DNA from: Pseudomonadota bacterium
Lineage (GTDB): Bacteria; Pseudomonadota; Alphaproteobacteria; Rhizobiales; Rhizobiaceae
Assembly (NCBI GenBank): GCA_023399465.1
Contig: JAEWPB010000110.1
Span: 1-64,000 of the forward strand
Reading direction: 5' to 3'
DNA length: 64,000 nucleotides
The notes below the pieces were generated by a model. It made no database searches and was not told where the DNA came from. It worked only from the letters and a program-made list of their open reading frames with translations. Shown in pieces: positions 63,221 through 64,000 of the stretch (position 1 is its first letter; each line of letters begins with the position of its first letter). The translations under genes and the position numbers were made by a program.

Positions 63221-64000
63221 ACCGGCTGTTCGGCAATGGCCGTTGCCTTGATGTGGCGATCGATCACGGCGTGTGCAACGAGCCTTCCTTCCTCGACGGG
63301 CTGGAGGACATGCCCGCAGTCGTCAAGGCGCTGGTCGAGGCGAAGCCCGATGCGATCCAGATGAACTACGGACAGGCGGATCTGTTGCAGGACCTTCCCG
63401 GCAAGGACAAGCCGGCGCTCGTCATGCGCATCGACATGGGCAACCCCTATAACCGCATCCGCCACCGCGACATGTGGGCCGTGCTGCAGAACGAGGCCGA
63501 GCCGCTGGTCGGCGCGCTTCAGATGGATGCCGCCTGCGTGGTGGTCAATCTCTTCATGCTGCCGGACGAGCCGGACCTTTTCCGCCAGTGCGTCCAGAAC
63601 ATTTCCCGCGTGCGCGCCGATTGCGAGAAATACGGAATGCCGCTGATGATCGAGCCGCTCGTCATGCAGCCGGTGACCGAACACGGCGGCTACATGGTCG
63701 ATGGCGACGCCGACAAGATCGTCACGCTGACCCGGCTCGCCCGCGAAATGGGCGCCGATATCATAAAGGCCGATCCGACGACGAACCCGGAGGATTTCCA
63801 TCGTGTCGTCGAGGCGGCGCGCTGCCCGGTGCTGGTGCGCGGCGGCGGCAAGGAGGACCTCGGCGCCGTTTTCGCAAAGTCCGCGGCCTTGATGCGACAA
63901 GGCGCAATGGGCATGGTCTACGGGCGCAACATTTACCAGCACGCCAATCCCAGCGCCGTCGTGCGCGGGCTGATGGCGATCATCCACGACGATGCGAGCG
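63193..64000 (+). CDS. Class I aldolase (DhnA/DeoC/LsrF type), C-terminus outside window
   Basis: The frame from ATG 63193 (AAGGAG seven bases before) is open to the right edge (269 codons). VAIDHGVCNEPSFLDGLED is the start of the barrel. MGADIIKADPTTNPEDF has the Lys expected to form the Schiff base. CPVLVRGGGKEDLGAVFAKS and GAMGMVYGRNIYQHANPSAV are the phosphate-binding loops of the archaeal-type FBP aldolase/LsrF group. It likely cleaves the phosphorylated intermediate made by the two preceding oxidoreductases. A kinase would be expected and may lie beyond the window. Confidence 0.87.
   Translation, partial: MRDNRKVRMNRLFGNGRCLDVAIDHGVCNEPSFLDGLEDMPAVVKALVEAKPDAIQMNYGQADLLQDLPGKDKPALVMRIDMGNPYNRIRHRDMWAVLQNEAEPLVGALQMDAACVVVNLFMLPDEPDLFRQCVQNISRVRADCEKYGMPLMIEPLVMQPVTEHGGYMVDGDADKIVTLTRLAREMGADIIKADPTTNPEDFHRVVEAARCPVLVRGGGKEDLGAVFAKSAALMRQGAMGMVYGRNIYQHANPSAVVRGLMAIIHDDAS

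Overview
The window looks like an alphaproteobacterial genome segment, most likely from a Rhizobiales/Rhizobiaceae-type organism. Evidence is high GC throughout, GGAG/GGGAGG ribosome sites with occasional GTG and TTG starts, a rhizobial-order hup/hyp gene set, and a sugar ABC transporter next to a SorC-type regulator. I see no rRNA, tRNA, CRISPR array, transposase or phage gene. Assignments come from reading translations and motifs; no database search was run.

Layout. (1) Positions 1-416: 3' part missing of a phosphoribosyltransferase gene. (2) Positions 708-23133: a catabolic island. A cytochrome P450 that reads like P450terp (CYP108) has a putidaredoxin-type ferredoxin, a ferredoxin reductase and a 59-residue rubredoxin. 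Around them lie a GMC alcohol dehydrogenase (frameshifted here), an aldehyde dehydrogenase, an acyl-CoA ligase, an acyl-CoA dehydrogenase, two enoyl-CoA hydratases, two thiolases, two SDRs, a CoA-transferase, a nitronate-monooxygenase-like flavoprotein, an OmpW channel and a MalT/LuxR-type regulator. The logic is uptake of a hydrophobic (terpenoid-like) compound, terminal hydroxylation, oxidation to the acid, CoA activation and beta-oxidation. Several promoters of the island share a motif, CCCAACTTTGGnATGG, about 22 bp before a -10-like hexamer; this is a candidate binding site for the island regulator.

(3) Positions 23545-28650: RND efflux pump (adaptor plus AcrB-type permease) with its TetR repressor and a candidate operator. 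(4) Positions 28729-48866: a complete H2-uptake locus. It holds hupUV (H2-sensing hydrogenase), hupSLCDEFGHIJK (membrane uptake [NiFe]-hydrogenase and maturation), hypABFCDE (Ni/Fe/CN/CO assembly), then hoxA and hoxJ (NtrC-type activator and sensor kinase). Two sigma-54 promoters are visible, one before hupS and a consensus one inside the cluster before hupG.

(5) Positions 48995-55388: a HlyD / RbbA-like double-ATPase-permease / ABC-2 permease export operon, with a palindromic operator in front and a convergent regulator containing two TetR units in one chain. (6) Positions 55641-64000: a sugar or polyol import and catabolism operon (binding protein, RbsA-type ATPase, permease, SorC-family regulator, aldo/keto reductase, GlpD-family dehydrogenase, and a class I aldolase cut by the window end). 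Its make-up recalls erythritol loci, but the substrate is not shown by the sequence.
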